From positions 1 through 51,535 of the forward strand of contig LFSM01000034.1 in assembly GCA_001512745.1 (NCBI GenBank): a DNA stretch of 51,535 nucleotides. The letters are read 5' to 3'. Under the pieces are notes generated by a model. It did not search any database, was not told the DNA's origin, and worked only from the letters and a program-made list of their open reading frames with translations. The position numbers and the translations under genes are program-made. This document shows positions 41,183 through 51,535 of this stretch, one piece after another. The stretch's first letter is position 1. Each line of letters opens with the position of its first letter. The stretch is from Clostridiales bacterium DTU032. GTDB taxonomy: Bacteria; Bacillota; Clostridia; Saccharofermentanales; DTU023.

Positions 41183-42817
41183 ATGACGAAAAAACCTTTA
41201 ATTTATATCTTCGGTCACAAAAATCCGGATACGGATTCAGTTTGTTCCGCCATAGCCTATGCGGAGCTTAAAAAACTGCTCGGCCATCAGGCCAAAGCCT
41301 TCAGATTGGGCAAAATCAATAAAGAGACAGAGTTTGTGCTTAATTACTTTGATTTGCCAGTTCCTGATTATCTACCCACGATAAGAACGCAGATTTCCGA
41401 CCTGGACATCGACCGGGTTGAACATCTCAGTCCGCAATTATCTCTGCGGACCGCCTGGGATAGAATCAAGAGTACTAATATCAAGGTTGCTGCAGTAGTT
41501 GACGAAAATGCGAAACTACAGGGCATTGTGACTTTATCCGATATTACAAGCCGTTTTATGGACATTCTCAGCAATACTGAAGCACTCAAAGTTACACCGC
41601 TGAAAAATATATTGAAAACTCTGAGCGCCCAGCTCCTGGCAGGTACAGAAGAACAGTTCAAGCCCAGCGGAAGAGCCATTATTGCGGCCATGACTCCGGA
41701 CGGCATGGCTCCCTTTGTAGAGCCGGGCGATATTGTCCTGGTCGGGAACCGCAAAGACAGCCAGTTAAAGTCTATCGAGGAAGGTGCCAACTGCCTGATC
41801 ATTACCTGTGGCGGTCAGCTTGACCAGGATGTACTCCGGCAGGCAGAAAACAGCAATTGCGTAATTATAAGGACTACCCACGATACCTATACAGTTGCCC
41901 TCCTGCTGAACCAAAGTATACCTGTTGAAATTGTCATGGCTAAAGACAATCTGGCCGTTTTCCATATTAATGATTATATTGATGAGATCAAAGATGAAAT
42001 GCTTGATTCCAGGCACAGAGCCTATCCTGTCGTTGACAACAATAATGAAATTCAGGGCTTCATCACCCGCTACCACCTGATAACAAAAAAAGATAAGCAA
42101 GTTATTTTGATTGACCATAATGAAGCTTCCCAATCAATCGATGGCCTGGAACAAGCCCAAATTCTGGAGATCATCGATCACCACCGTATTGGCGGCATTA
42201 TTACGGGCTCTCCCATTTATTTCAAGAATGAAGCAGTCGGCAGCACTGCAACTATCATCTCCGGCTTATATCTTGATCTCAAAATCAGACCTGCAGCCAA
42301 TATTGCCGGTATCCTATGCGCTGCAATTATCTCAGATACCATGCACTTTAAATCCCCCACCAGCACCGGCAAGGATAAATATATGGCTGAAAAAATGGCG
42401 CAAATTGCGGAACTAGATCTGGATAAATTTTCCAGAAAAATGCTGGATAACTCATCCGCTATCAATAGTATGAGTCCTGAAGAAATACTCTATTACGACT
42501 TTAAGGAATTTTTTCTCAATAAACATAAGGTAGGCATTGGCCAAATCACTTCAAGCAATGCTGAAGAACTCGATGTCATCAGAGAAAGTCTCATCCATTA
42601 CCTGCATGAGATTTTAGGAAAAGGAGATTATCATGTTTTGATGATGATAATCTCCGATCCGAGACGGGGAGGATCAGAAATACTTTTCGCAGAAAAGGAA
42701 AAAGGTATTGTAAGTAAAGCTTTCAATACTGATTCTGCTGACAATAGCATGTTCCTTGAGGGAGTCGTCTCCAGAAAGAAGCAGATTGTTCCCTTCCTGA
42801 ACACTGTCCTGCAGTAA
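41183..42817 (+). CDS. ppaC: Manganese-dependent inorganic pyrophosphatase with CBS and DRTGG domains
   Basis: 544 residues from ATG 41183 (AAGGAT upstream). The DHH domain starts IFGHKNPDTDSVCSAIAYAEL. It is interrupted by a CBS motif (VVDENAKLQGIVTLSDI), a DRTGG-type domain and a second CBS motif (YPVVDNNNEIQGFITRYHL), and then resumes with DHNE and EIIDHHRIGG. A C-terminal DHHA2 domain follows, with DPRRGGSEILFA. It hydrolyses pyrophosphate; CBS domains in this class bind adenine nucleotides and tune activity. Coexistence with a PPi-dependent phosphofructokinase implies that PPi level needs control. Confidence 0.93.
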   Translation: MTKKPLIYIFGHKNPDTDSVCSAIAYAELKKLLGHQAKAFRLGKINKETEFVLNYFDLPVPDYLPTIRTQISDLDIDRVEHLSPQLSLRTAWDRIKSTNIKVAAVVDENAKLQGIVTLSDITSRFMDILSNTEALKVTPLKNILKTLSAQLLAGTEEQFKPSGRAIIAAMTPDGMAPFVEPGDIVLVGNRKDSQLKSIEEGANCLIITCGGQLDQDVLRQAENSNCVIIRTTHDTYTVALLLNQSIPVEIVMAKDNLAVFHINDYIDEIKDEMLDSRHRAYPVVDNNNEIQGFITRYHLITKKDKQVILIDHNEASQSIDGLEQAQILEIIDHHRIGGIITGSPIYFKNEAVGSTATIISGLYLDLKIRPAANIAGILCAAIISDTMHFKSPTSTGKDKYMAEKMAQIAELDLDKFSRKMLDNSSAINSMSPEEILYYDFKEFFLNKHKVGIGQITSSNAEELDVIRESLIHYLHEILGKGDYHVLMMIISDPRRGGSEILFAEKEKGIVSKAFNTDSADNSMFLEGVVSRKKQIVPFLNTVLQ

Positions 42818-42834
42818 GCAAGTACAAACAAAGG

Positions 42835-42872
42835 CAAAGGGCGAAACTATTTCAAAACAGTCTCGCCCTTTG
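42835..42872. terminator. Hairpin after ppaC and the tRNA gene
   Basis: The 10-bp stem CAAAGGGCGA (42835-42844) / TCGCCCTTTG (42863-42872) has an 18-base loop. It lies 17 bp past the ppaC stop and directly beyond the tRNA 3' end on the other strand. T tails are short on both strands. Confidence 0.65.
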
Positions 42873-42873
42873 T

Positions 42874-42947
42874 TGGCTGCCGATCCAGGATTTGAACCCG
42901 GACATACTGAGTCAGAGTCAGGTGTGCTACCGTTACACTAATCGGCA
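42874..42947 (-). tRNA. tRNA-Gln (anticodon CTG), CCA encoded
   Basis: Read leftward: acceptor stem TGCCGAT / ATCGGCA, D stem GTG/CAC, anticodon loop CTCTGAC (anticodon CTG), T arm CCGGG-TTCAAAT-CCTGG, discriminator G, and an encoded CCA at 42874-42876. Length is 71 bases plus CCA. Pair 27-43 in the anticodon stem appears to be a C-T mismatch. Gln is the only amino acid that fits the anticodon, and a 5' T is usual for bacterial tRNA-Gln. Confidence 0.9.
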
Positions 42948-43007
42948 ATAATAAACTTACCTTGAGAATGTTAGCACATAGCTCATTTTACTGCAAGCAA
43001 AACAAGC

Positions 43008-44297
43008 TTATTTAAGAGCGGCAAGTGCATTTATCCCTGCTACATAAGCAGATGAAAAGGCCCAGCGCAGATTGTAGCCGCCGGTATCGCCGTTTACGTC
43101 CAGCAACTCTCCTGTCAGATAAAGGCCAGGGCAGATTTTCGATTCCAGGGTCTCCGGATAAAGCTCATCAGTATTGATTCCGCCTGCCGTCAGCTGAGCG
43201 AATTTAAAACCGCGTGTGGCCTTGACCGGTCTGCTGAATTTTTTCATGGCCCGGGCAAGGCTGCGGCAGCCGCCGGCAGTCCTCCTGATTTCCCCGGCCC
43301 TGAGCTCCCGCAGCAGGACACGAAGAATATCCTGGGCTAAAAGCCCGATTAACAATCTCTCCCAGTCATAGGAAGGATGCAGGTCCAGCTGCATCATAAT
43401 AAAACCGGTCAGTTCCTCCACAGACATATCCGGAACAAGGTCAAAAACCAAGTCACCTTTAGCTGAGTCCGGATCCCTTTCCACAGCCTCAGCCAGTTCC
43501 ATGGCCGCAATACCGGAAACACCATAGTCGGTAAAAAGAAACTCGCCCTCAGCGGGAGCAGAGCTCTTACCTCTATGGCTATGGTAATAAGCGGCAGCGC
43601 GGACACGCTGGCCTGAACTACGCCTCCATTTGCCGGCATCTGCCAGTTCAATCGGTACCAGAGCCGGAAAAAGTTCCGTGCAGCTGTGACCTAAACGCTC
43701 TGCCAGAGTGTAGCCGGAATCATGACCACTGAGCTGGGGCTGGCTTTTACCGCCGGCAGCGATAATTACGCTTCTTGCTTTGACCTGATCCTCTATAATC
43801 CGCTTACCGGATAACTGATCCTTTGTGCTGCTTCTGAAACTTACTAAAAACCTGTCTTGGCCGGATCCTGGCCTGAACTTGATGTCATAAACCTCCAGAC
43901 CGTAATCTACTCTGACATTTCCAGCTGCCAAAGCATTAAGCAAAGCACTGTGTACAGTATCTGAACGCAGGGTGCGCGGATATAGGCGTCCCGCCTCATC
44001 TTCGAGCAAAGCTACTCCCAGTTCCAGAAAAATCTCCCTATATTTACTCTCATCCACTATTCTAAAGACAGGAAGAATGAAGTCAGGATCAAGTCCCCGG
44101 TAATGGCCCTCCAGGGGGCCGCTGTTGCCCAGATTGCAGCGTCCGTTGCCTGATGCCAGGATCTTGCGCCCTGCCTTTTCCTGACGTTCCAGAAGGCGCA
44201 CAGACAGTCCTTCAGCCCTGCCGGATCCGGCAATGCTGCAGGCAGCCATCAAACCGGCAGCTCCCGCACCTACAATTAAAATATCGACTTCATTCAT
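43008..44297 (-). CDS. FAD-dependent oxidoreductase, HI0933/BaiN family
   Basis: 429 residues. The FAD-binding motif ILIVGAGAAGLMAAC is followed by the family signature ERQEKAGRKILASGNGRCNLGN. SVIIAAGGKSQPQLSG, a middle insert, and GFKFAQLTAGGINTDEL then GLYLTGELLDVNGDTGGYNLRWAFSSAYVAG close the fold. The natural substrate is unknown, and the BaiN name reflects proposed bile-acid activity in one species only. AAGGTGA precedes the ATG. It is 12 bp after the DUF5711 gene. Confidence 0.9.
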   Translation of the reverse strand: MNEVDILIVGAGAAGLMAACSIAGSGRAEGLSVRLLERQEKAGRKILASGNGRCNLGNSGPLEGHYRGLDPDFILPVFRIVDESKYREIFLELGVALLEDEAGRLYPRTLRSDTVHSALLNALAAGNVRVDYGLEVYDIKFRPGSGQDRFLVSFRSSTKDQLSGKRIIEDQVKARSVIIAAGGKSQPQLSGHDSGYTLAERLGHSCTELFPALVPIELADAGKWRRSSGQRVRAAAYYHSHRGKSSAPAEGEFLFTDYGVSGIAAMELAEAVERDPDSAKGDLVFDLVPDMSVEELTGFIMMQLDLHPSYDWERLLIGLLAQDILRVLLRELRAGEIRRTAGGCRSLARAMKKFSRPVKATRGFKFAQLTAGGINTDELYPETLESKICPGLYLTGELLDVNGDTGGYNLRWAFSSAYVAGINALAALK

Positions 44298-44308
44298 AAG
44301 TTCACCTT

Positions 44309-45460
44309 TTAATCAAGAGAAAAGAGATAACCGTTCTTGTCTGTCAGAACGATCAGGGTATTGTTGTCCTGAGCTATCAAATTAACTACCCTTTCTGACA
44401 ACTTGCCTTCAGCCAAAAATCTGCCGCTGTCAAAATCATATACACGAATTATATCGCCTTGAGCCAGAAAAATACTTTCGCGGGAATTTACCATGCGCAG
44501 GTCACCATCAAGCTTGCTGAAGCTATCCAGATGCTCAAAACTGAAAGAAGCCTCTGATTTACGTAAAATATACAGACCTAGCTGATCACCCTCATCCAGC
44601 AGCAGGGCCATATGATTTGCTGCCAGAGCCAGATCCTCAATTTTCTCAAAAGTCTCCTCATAAAGGATTTCACTTTGATTTAAATTGGCCAGCACTATTG
44701 TCTCATTGTTGAAGAAAACAGTGCAATCATCGTTAAGAAGATAGATAGCAGGCAAGACTTCTGTCCCGGGCAGAATCATCTCAGCAATTTTCTCTCCCCT
44801 TTCACTATATCTGTGAGCAATCATCCCGGTCTCAGCATGATTCAGATTCAAGAGGACAAGGTCGAAGCCCTTGCCATCTTCATGAAAAGCCATATCCAGC
44901 GGATAACCTGATTCAAAAAAACTTAGCGTCAACAGGGCTTGTGACTGAACTTTGTCATATACTTTAATTTCTCCCAGACTGTCTGTCGATTTTTGTAAAA
45001 GCAAAAATCTTTCTTCTGAGCCTTTAATATTCTCTACTGATGAATCTGCCTCAATGACGACGGATTCACCCTGCGGCCGAAACATTATCAAGTTTGATGA
45101 GAGATCTGATCTGATGAAAAGACTGCCGCCTGAACTGGAGATCTCCGCCTCACGGAAAGGGATTTCATAGGTCTGCTGTACCCGGCCCAGCACATCCATG
45201 AAGATAACACTCCCTTCCTCCAGCCGTGCCAGATAAGTCCCCATGCCCAGGTATGACAGCGGATCAGTATTTTTCAAATCAAAGCTGCTCCTCTGACTCA
45301 GTCCCCGCTGACTTTGTATTTCGGAATTTGCATCCTGCGTTGGAAGACGCATTATAAAGGCCAGGGCCAGTAACAGCATGATGCAGGCTGCTGCAAACCA
45401 GGCTAAAAAAGGTTTACGCTCGGGTTTTTGCTCACTTTTCACCTCTGCTACTTCAGGCAT
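44309..45460 (-). CDS. DUF5711-type membrane-anchored beta-propeller protein
   Basis: 383 residues from ATG 45460 with GAGGGT upstream. One membrane helix (about 20-37) follows a basic and acidic N-terminal tail. The remainder is extracytoplasmic, with repeated strands such as GSVIFMDVLGRVQQTYEIPF and IIRVYDFDSGRFLAEGKLS that suggest a propeller. It resembles DUF5711 proteins of Clostridia. Function unknown. It overlaps the FUSC gene by 8 bp. Confidence 0.65.
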   Translation of the reverse strand: MPEVAEVKSEQKPERKPFLAWFAAACIMLLLALAFIMRLPTQDANSEIQSQRGLSQRSSFDLKNTDPLSYLGMGTYLARLEEGSVIFMDVLGRVQQTYEIPFREAEISSSGGSLFIRSDLSSNLIMFRPQGESVVIEADSSVENIKGSEERFLLLQKSTDSLGEIKVYDKVQSQALLTLSFFESGYPLDMAFHEDGKGFDLVLLNLNHAETGMIAHRYSERGEKIAEMILPGTEVLPAIYLLNDDCTVFFNNETIVLANLNQSEILYEETFEKIEDLALAANHMALLLDEGDQLGLYILRKSEASFSFEHLDSFSKLDGDLRMVNSRESIFLAQGDIIRVYDFDSGRFLAEGKLSERVVNLIAQDNNTLIVLTDKNGYLFSLD

Positions 45461-46025
45461 CTTTACCCTCTTCTTCCTCATGCGGAGTCAGAGGCAGGAC
45501 GCTATTTACCAGTAATGCGATTACTACACCGACCAGGGTATCAAGGAAACGTGTAACCGCAGCCTGCAGTGGTGTCATGTCCAGAATCGGACCTATGGCG
45601 ATAACCAGGAGAACAACGGAGCCCAGGACTGCCCCGTCTGATCTAAGGAAAGAGACACTGATCCAAATCAGTGACAGCACGAATATTGATAAAAGCAGAT
45701 TATAAGGCAGGGTATTGTATTCCAGATTAGTCACTTCCTTTAACTCCAGAATTATCAGTCCGAAAACGGCTCCGATAAAAGTGGATTGGAGACGAATAAA
45801 AGCCGCCACATAACTATCCTTGATACTGCCTCTCATAGCTATGATGGCTGCAATGGCTGCCGTAGTTGCATTTGAAGTTTCCGGAAGAATCAGATACAGC
45901 ATCAGAACAAGAAAAACAGCCAGTGAGGTTTTTATAATCCGCAGTCCAGGAAAACGTATCGGTTCCTGCCGGTGATCTGACCAGGCTGATCTGAATTTTT
46001 TGAAAAATCTGTTAATAGCAATCAC
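45453..46025 (-). CDS. FUSC/aromatic acid exporter-like membrane protein
   Basis: 190 residues with about five membrane segments. The pattern RIIKTSLAVFLVLMLYLILP then TTAAIAAIIAMRGSIKDS and FIGAVFGLII is typical of the ArAE/FUSC family (YqjA-like). It is short compared with full-length members and lacks a large cytoplasmic domain. The apparent start is GTG 46025 with AGGA directly beside it, an unusually tight spacing, so the real start may differ. Substrate unknown. Confidence 0.75.
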   Translation of the reverse strand: MIAINRFFKKFRSAWSDHRQEPIRFPGLRIIKTSLAVFLVLMLYLILPETSNATTAAIAAIIAMRGSIKDSYVAAFIRLQSTFIGAVFGLIILELKEVTNLEYNTLPYNLLLSIFVLSLIWISVSFLRSDGAVLGSVVLLVIAIGPILDMTPLQAAVTRFLDTLVGVVIALLVNSVLPLTPHEEEEGKDA

Positions 46026-46081
46026 TCCTAAACTTTCTTATCCACATTCTAGCAAAAAGGACTGGCTAAAACAGTATAAAT

Positions 46082-46120
46082 GAAAACTCCCCTGCGAGCT
46101 TAGGAGAACTCACAGGGGAG
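46082..46120 (-). terminator. Terminator of groESL
   Basis: The stem CTCCCCTG (46087-46094) / CAGGGGAG (46113-46120), continued by GAG/CTC, is followed on the leftward strand by TTTTCATTTAT. It lies 37 bp past the groEL stop. Confidence 0.88.
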
Positions 46121-46156
46121 CTGATTTAAATGCGGTAAAACGCTATTTTCTCTTAC

Positions 46157-47785
<1,629 letters not shown>

Positions 47786-47817
47786 TTATAAATTATCTAC
47801 TTAGTATGAAACGCTTA

Positions 47818-48117
<300 letters not shown>

Positions 48118-48157
48118 TTAAATTTTGCTATATAAGTCTATAACTCTTTGCGTAAAT

Positions 48158-48184
48158 TTAGCACTCCAAGCGTCAGAGTGCTAA
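48158..48184 (-). promoter_or_regulatory. CIRCE element (HrcA operator)
   Basis: TTAGCACTC-N9-GAGTGCTAA is a perfect match to the CIRCE consensus. It lies between the groES promoter and the start codon, so HrcA should repress groESL in the absence of heat stress. Confidence 0.97.
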
Positions 48185-48194
48185 TTCATTATTC

Positions 48195-48222
48195 AATATA
48201 ACATGCGAATGTAGTTTGTCAA
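48195..48222 (-). promoter_or_regulatory. groESL promoter
   Basis: On the leftward strand, TTGACA (48217-48222) and TATATT (48195-48200) are separated by 16 bases, directly upstream of CIRCE. This is a vegetative sigma-A-type promoter. Confidence 0.85.
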
Positions 48223-48233
48223 GTGAATTAATG

Positions 48234-50172
<1,939 letters not shown>

Positions 50173-50205
50173 TCAATTAAGTATTAAATTTTACTTAATT
50201 TAAGC

Positions 50206-50490
50206 TTATTGTTCGACAGGATAAACGCTCGCCTTGGTCTTATCACGTCCCAGGCGTTCAAAACGCACTATACCATCAACTAAAGCATACAAAGTATCAT
50301 CTTTTCCTATGCCCACATTATGTCCGGGATGGATTTTAGTACCGCGCTGACGATAAATAATATTTCCCGCCAGACAGGTCTGACCATCACTCAGCTTAGC
50401 TCCTAAGCGTTTAGCTTTAGAATCGCGGCCGTTACGTGTGCTTCCCATTCCCTTTTTATGGGCTAGAAGTTGTATATCTACTCGAATCAT
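50206..50490 (-). CDS. rpmA: 50S ribosomal protein L27 with Prp-cleavable extension
   Basis: 94 residues from ATG 50490 (GGAGG 8 bases upstream). The N-terminus [24 protein letters not shown] fits the Bacillota form of L27, in which a short extension is removed by the Prp protease before the mature AxKKG. Here the usual phenylalanine pair before the cut is Leu-Leu. The rest ([15 protein letters not shown]) is typical. It sits at the ribosomal peptidyl-transferase centre. Confidence 0.96.
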   Translation of the reverse strand: MIRVDIQLLAHKKGMGSTRNGRDSKAKRLGAKLSDGQTCLAGNIIYRQRGTKIHPGHNVGIGKDDTLYALVDGIVRFERLGRDKTKASVYPVEQ

Positions 50491-50557
50491 TCTGACTTCC
50501 TCCGTAATATCTTTCACAGTCTGATTACTGAATATTTTTCAATTCTTTAATAGTCTC

Positions 50558-50893
50558 TCAGTACTCATCAAGGCAAGTAATGTAATGAGAACCGTAACTT
50601 TCTTCAAGCTGCATGCATCCTATGCGAACACTAGCCATCAGGCTTGCTATTTGGATTAATTGATCTCTGTCCTCTCTATCATATGAAACCTGACAGCAAA
50701 TGAGACCATCTTCAGCTTGATAATCCGGTTCAATACGCGCTATGTCCTGCAAACTGCCGATCGCGGTTTGAGCGATAGCGGAAGCTGCGGCACAAATAAT
50801 GTTCTCCCCTTTGACCGCAGTGCCTGCGTGTCCATCCAAATGAAAAGAAACAACGCGATCTTCCCGGTCCAGTTTGAAGCGCGCGGTCAGCAA
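50558..50893 (-). CDS. prp: Ribosomal-processing cysteine protease Prp
   Basis: 111 residues. GHAGTAVKGENIICAAAS places His22 and Cys34 exactly as in the known Prp catalytic pair. It removes the N-terminal extension of L27. The start is a TTG two bases after the rplU stop, which suggests translational coupling. Its position between rplU and rpmA is the conserved order. Confidence 0.95.
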   Translation of the reverse strand: MLTARFKLDREDRVVSFHLDGHAGTAVKGENIICAAASAIAQTAIGSLQDIARIEPDYQAEDGLICCQVSYDREDRDQLIQIASLMASVRIGCMQLEESYGSHYITCLDEY

Positions 50894-50895
50894 GC

Positions 50896-51210
50896 TTAGC
50901 TCACAATCTCGCTGATGCGGACTTTGGTATAGGGCTGACGGTGACCTTGCTTCCTGCGATAGCCTTTTTTGGACTTGTATTTTATGACGTAGATCTTCTT
51001 GCCACGGCCATGCTTGACCAGTTCGGCTTTAACTGAAGCACCCTCGACAAGGGGATTACCTACGGTCAGTTTGTCTCCGTTATGGACTGCAAGAACCTGG
51101 TCAAAGACAATTTCTTCCTCAGCTGCCACATCCAGTTTCTCAACAAAAACTTCGTCACCTACCGTGACACGGTATTGTTTACCGCCTGTAAAAATAATAG
51201 CGTAACTCAT
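50896..51210 (-). CDS. rplU: 50S ribosomal protein L21
   Basis: 104 residues from ATG 51210 with AGGAGG 6 bases upstream. [17 protein letters not shown] at the start and [22 protein letters not shown] at the end are characteristic. First gene of the rplU-prp-rpmA-obgE-cvpA operon. Confidence 0.98.
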   Translation of the reverse strand: MSYAIIFTGGKQYRVTVGDEVFVEKLDVAAEEEIVFDQVLAVHNGDKLTVGNPLVEGASVKAELVKHGRGKKIYVIKYKSKKGYRRKQGHRQPYTKVRISEIVS

Positions 51211-51286
51211 TGCGTTCCTCCTAAAAAGTCTCGCCCGACTCAGGTTGCTGATAAGCAGCATTAAAACCCCGCCAGAGCGGTCGCCG
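51211..51286 (-). ncRNA. 5' leader of rplU, candidate L21 leader RNA
   Basis: About 75 bases lie between the predicted transcription start and the rplU ATG. They can form TGCTG-CTTAT-CAGCA and other small stems. Bacillota have autoregulatory L21 leaders in this position; whether this one matches the known model needs a covariance search. Confidence 0.4.
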
Positions 51287-51290
51287 AATA

Positions 51291-51319
51291 ATGATACGAC
51301 ACGGGGCTCAAACTGTCAA
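51291..51319 (-). promoter_or_regulatory. rplU operon promoter
   Basis: On the leftward strand, TTGACA (51314-51319) and TATCAT (51291-51296) are separated by 17 bases. Strong sigma-A-type promoter. Confidence 0.85.
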
Positions 51320-51389
51320 ATTGATTTCCTGACGGGAGCCAGCAACTTACGGAAACATTTTGCTCTTCTTTAAAGCAGCCATATTGTAC

Positions 51390-51395
51390 TATAAT
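51390..51395 (+). promoter_or_regulatory. -10 box of the rightward gene at the right edge
   Basis: A perfect TATAAT lies 62 bp before the ATG at 51458. The -35 position is weak (TCTTTA with 17-bp spacing). Confidence 0.45.
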
Positions 51396-51457
51396 CTACT
51401 TAGACGCGGAGTCTTTTTTATCAAAAGACAGCGAAAAAGTTAACGATGGAGCACAAG

Positions 51458-51535
51458 ATGAAAGTGTTAGAAAATATACCTGAAGCAGATAAGGAAGAGG
51501 AGAAATTCTATCAGCTGACCGGGCTGAATAAACCC
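51458..51535 (+). CDS. Start of a rightward gene of unknown product
   Basis: 26 codons are present, running off the right edge: MKVLENIPEADKEEEKFYQL and so on. The ATG at 51458 has TGGAG 6 bases upstream; an in-frame ATG at 51446 has none. The fragment is too short to recognise. Confidence 0.55.
   Translation, partial: MKVLENIPEADKEEEKFYQLTGLNKP

Overview
The window looks like chromosomal core sequence from an obligately anaerobic, fermentative member of the Bacillota, most likely class Clostridia. The indicators are: the L21-Prp-L27-Obg order with a cleavable L27 N-terminal extension; IreB-RuvX-DUF1292; DUF4364 and DUF503; a CIRCE-controlled groESL; a PPi-type phosphofructokinase; a trimeric NAD-linked [FeFe]-hydrogenase; and strong GGAGG-type ribosome binding sites. 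I see no phage, transposon, rRNA or CRISPR array. One tRNA gene (Gln, CTG) is present. Species cannot be named from the sequence alone.

Layout. 1-7.2 kb: the end of an AmmeMemoRadiSam radical SAM gene, then a leftward operon hydC-hydB-hydA encoding an NAD-linked [FeFe]-hydrogenase. It is joined by 4-bp overlaps to a NitT/TauT-type substrate-binding lipoprotein and a single-chain permease-ATPase. 7.4-11.2 kb: leftward pntAA-pntAB-pntB for a proton-translocating NAD(P) transhydrogenase, whose PntB carries two nearly identical copies of the NADP-binding domain III. 11.6-14.3 kb: divergent TetR regulator, Gfo/Idh/MocA oxidoreductase, DUF503, DUF4364. 14.3-15.7 kb: rubredoxin and a flavo-diiron protein (FprA). 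15.8-18.8 kb: late cobalamin genes cobT-cobU-cobS plus a second CobU-like protein. 18.9-27.1 kb: uppP, a very large surface protein, a CPBP protease, two DUF1292 genes, ruvX, ireB, mtaB. 27.2-32.8 kb: HPr-like protein, secG, a second FprA, DUF554, an HD-domain protein and the pseudouridine degradation pair psuK-psuG. 33.1-40.1 kb: rightward pfp followed by three genes that look like a Stn-type electron-bifurcating transhydrogenase. 40.2-51.5 kb: an unknown protein, a CBS/DRTGG-regulated pyrophosphatase, tRNA-Gln, a BaiN/HI0933 flavoprotein, DUF5711, FUSC, groESL, cvpA, obgE, rpmA, prp, rplU, and the first codons of a rightward gene.

How the genes fit together. The dominant theme is redox-cofactor balancing. 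Three machines that exchange electrons among NADH, NADPH, ferredoxin, H2 and the proton gradient lie within about 40 kb: HydABC (NADH + ferredoxin to H2), Pnt (NADH to NADPH driven by protons) and the Stn-like complex (NADH, NADPH and ferredoxin). Two FprA enzymes plus rubredoxin provide O2 or NO scavenging. The most unusual single object is PntB with a tandem domain III: about 95% DNA identity over about 450 bp, with nearly all differences silent, which suggests both copies are maintained. Other notable items are the transporter embedded in the hydrogenase operon, the two CobU-family proteins with complementary losses, and an extracellular GH51-like protein that appears to lack its catalytic acid/base.
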